DNA from: Candidatus Gastranaerophilales bacterium
GTDB lineage: Bacteria > Cyanobacteriota > Vampirovibrionia > Gastranaerophilales > Gastranaerophilaceae
Assembly (NCBI GenBank): GCA_910587175.1
Contig: CAJULH010000032.1
Span: 1 to 23,641 of the forward strand
Direction: 5' to 3'
DNA length: 23,641 bases
Shown here: positions 23,538 to 23,641 of the stretch, piece by piece
Numbering within the stretch: the first letter of the stretch is position 1
Layout of the letters: every line of letters begins with the position of its first letter
Translations under genes and position numbers: made by a program
Notes under the pieces: model-generated
Database searches by the model: none
The model's input: only the letters and a program-made list of their open reading frames with translations
Told to the model about the DNA's origin: nothing

Positions 23538-23641
23538 ATGCAAATATTAGACTTTGAAAAACCTATATATACAATGCAGGAAAAAATTGAAGAATTGAAA
23601 AAGATTAGCATGGATACAAATATGAATTATGATAAAGAAAT
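23538..23641 (+). CDS. accA: acetyl-CoA carboxylase carboxyltransferase subunit alpha, partial
   Basis: Only the first 34 codons are in the window; the gene runs off the right edge. The visible start MQILDFEKPIYTMQEKIEEL matches the conserved N-terminus of AccA (LDFE-P followed by a long helix). AAAGGA lies 8 bases before the ATG. Its position directly after accD supports the call, since the two proteins form the carboxyltransferase tetramer. Confidence 0.88.
   Translation, partial: MQILDFEKPIYTMQEKIEELKKISMDTNMNYDKE

Noticed and set aside
1..23641. CRISPR arrays, tRNA/rRNA genes, insertion sequences or phage genes
   Set aside because: No regularly spaced repeats, no cloverleaf-like sequence with a T-loop, and no transposase, integrase or capsid-like proteins were seen on either strand.

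Overview
The window is 23.6 kb of low-GC bacterial chromosome holding mostly housekeeping and cell-envelope genes. I see no phage, insertion sequence, tRNA, rRNA or CRISPR array. The best guess for the host is a non-photosynthetic relative of the cyanobacteria, of the gut Gastranaerophilales (Vampirovibrionia/Melainabacteria) type. This is inference from an abundant-looking secreted S-layer-homology (SLH) protein, MurJ with a SpoIID-like envelope protein, a low-GC genome with an anaerobe-style iron-sulfur-rich glutamate synthase, and several small orphan proteins with a recurring N-terminal F-x-G-N motif. Nothing here proves the taxonomy.

Layout, left to right. The plus-strand gene for the DNA-binding protein HU ends in a strong terminator. 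Next is infC (IF3), whose real start is an ATT codon 30 bases upstream of the first conventional start (TTG). A 200-base gap then holds a long rod-like inverted structure that looks like an undescribed structured RNA. It is followed by a small flavin-type split-barrel protein (1201-1695) and, convergently, a sugar-type MFS transporter (1771-3141). A large plus-strand orphan (3297-4772) appears to be built from four consecutive excisionase/MerR-like helix-turn-helix modules.

From 5151 to 10337 a minus-strand operon encodes a split, rearranged glutamate synthase in three pieces: a glutaminase subunit, a ferredoxin plus FMN synthase subunit, and a GXGXG domain fused to the FAD/NAD(P)H oxidoreductase. 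Divergent from it is an envelope operon of SpoIID/LytB-like protein, MurJ lipid II flippase and the tRNA threonylcarbamoyladenosine synthase TsaC/Sua5. A minus-strand enolase with an odd cysteine-rich tail follows.

The right third has two small plus-strand orphans (ankyrin-like and HEAT-like) and the secreted SLH protein with an extremely cysteine-rich N-terminal region. A minus-strand trio follows: rsgA, a polyprenyl synthase, and a divergent PAP2 membrane phosphatase. This trio links ribosome maturation to isoprenoid-lipid metabolism by overlapping or abutting genes. Finally accD and the start of accA (acetyl-CoA carboxylase carboxyltransferase) run off the right edge.

The items most worth following up are the structured RNA at 1026-1168, the tandem-HTH orphan, the CxTG-repeat cysteine-rich region of the SLH protein, the cysteine tail on enolase, and the shared F-x-G-N N-terminal motif.
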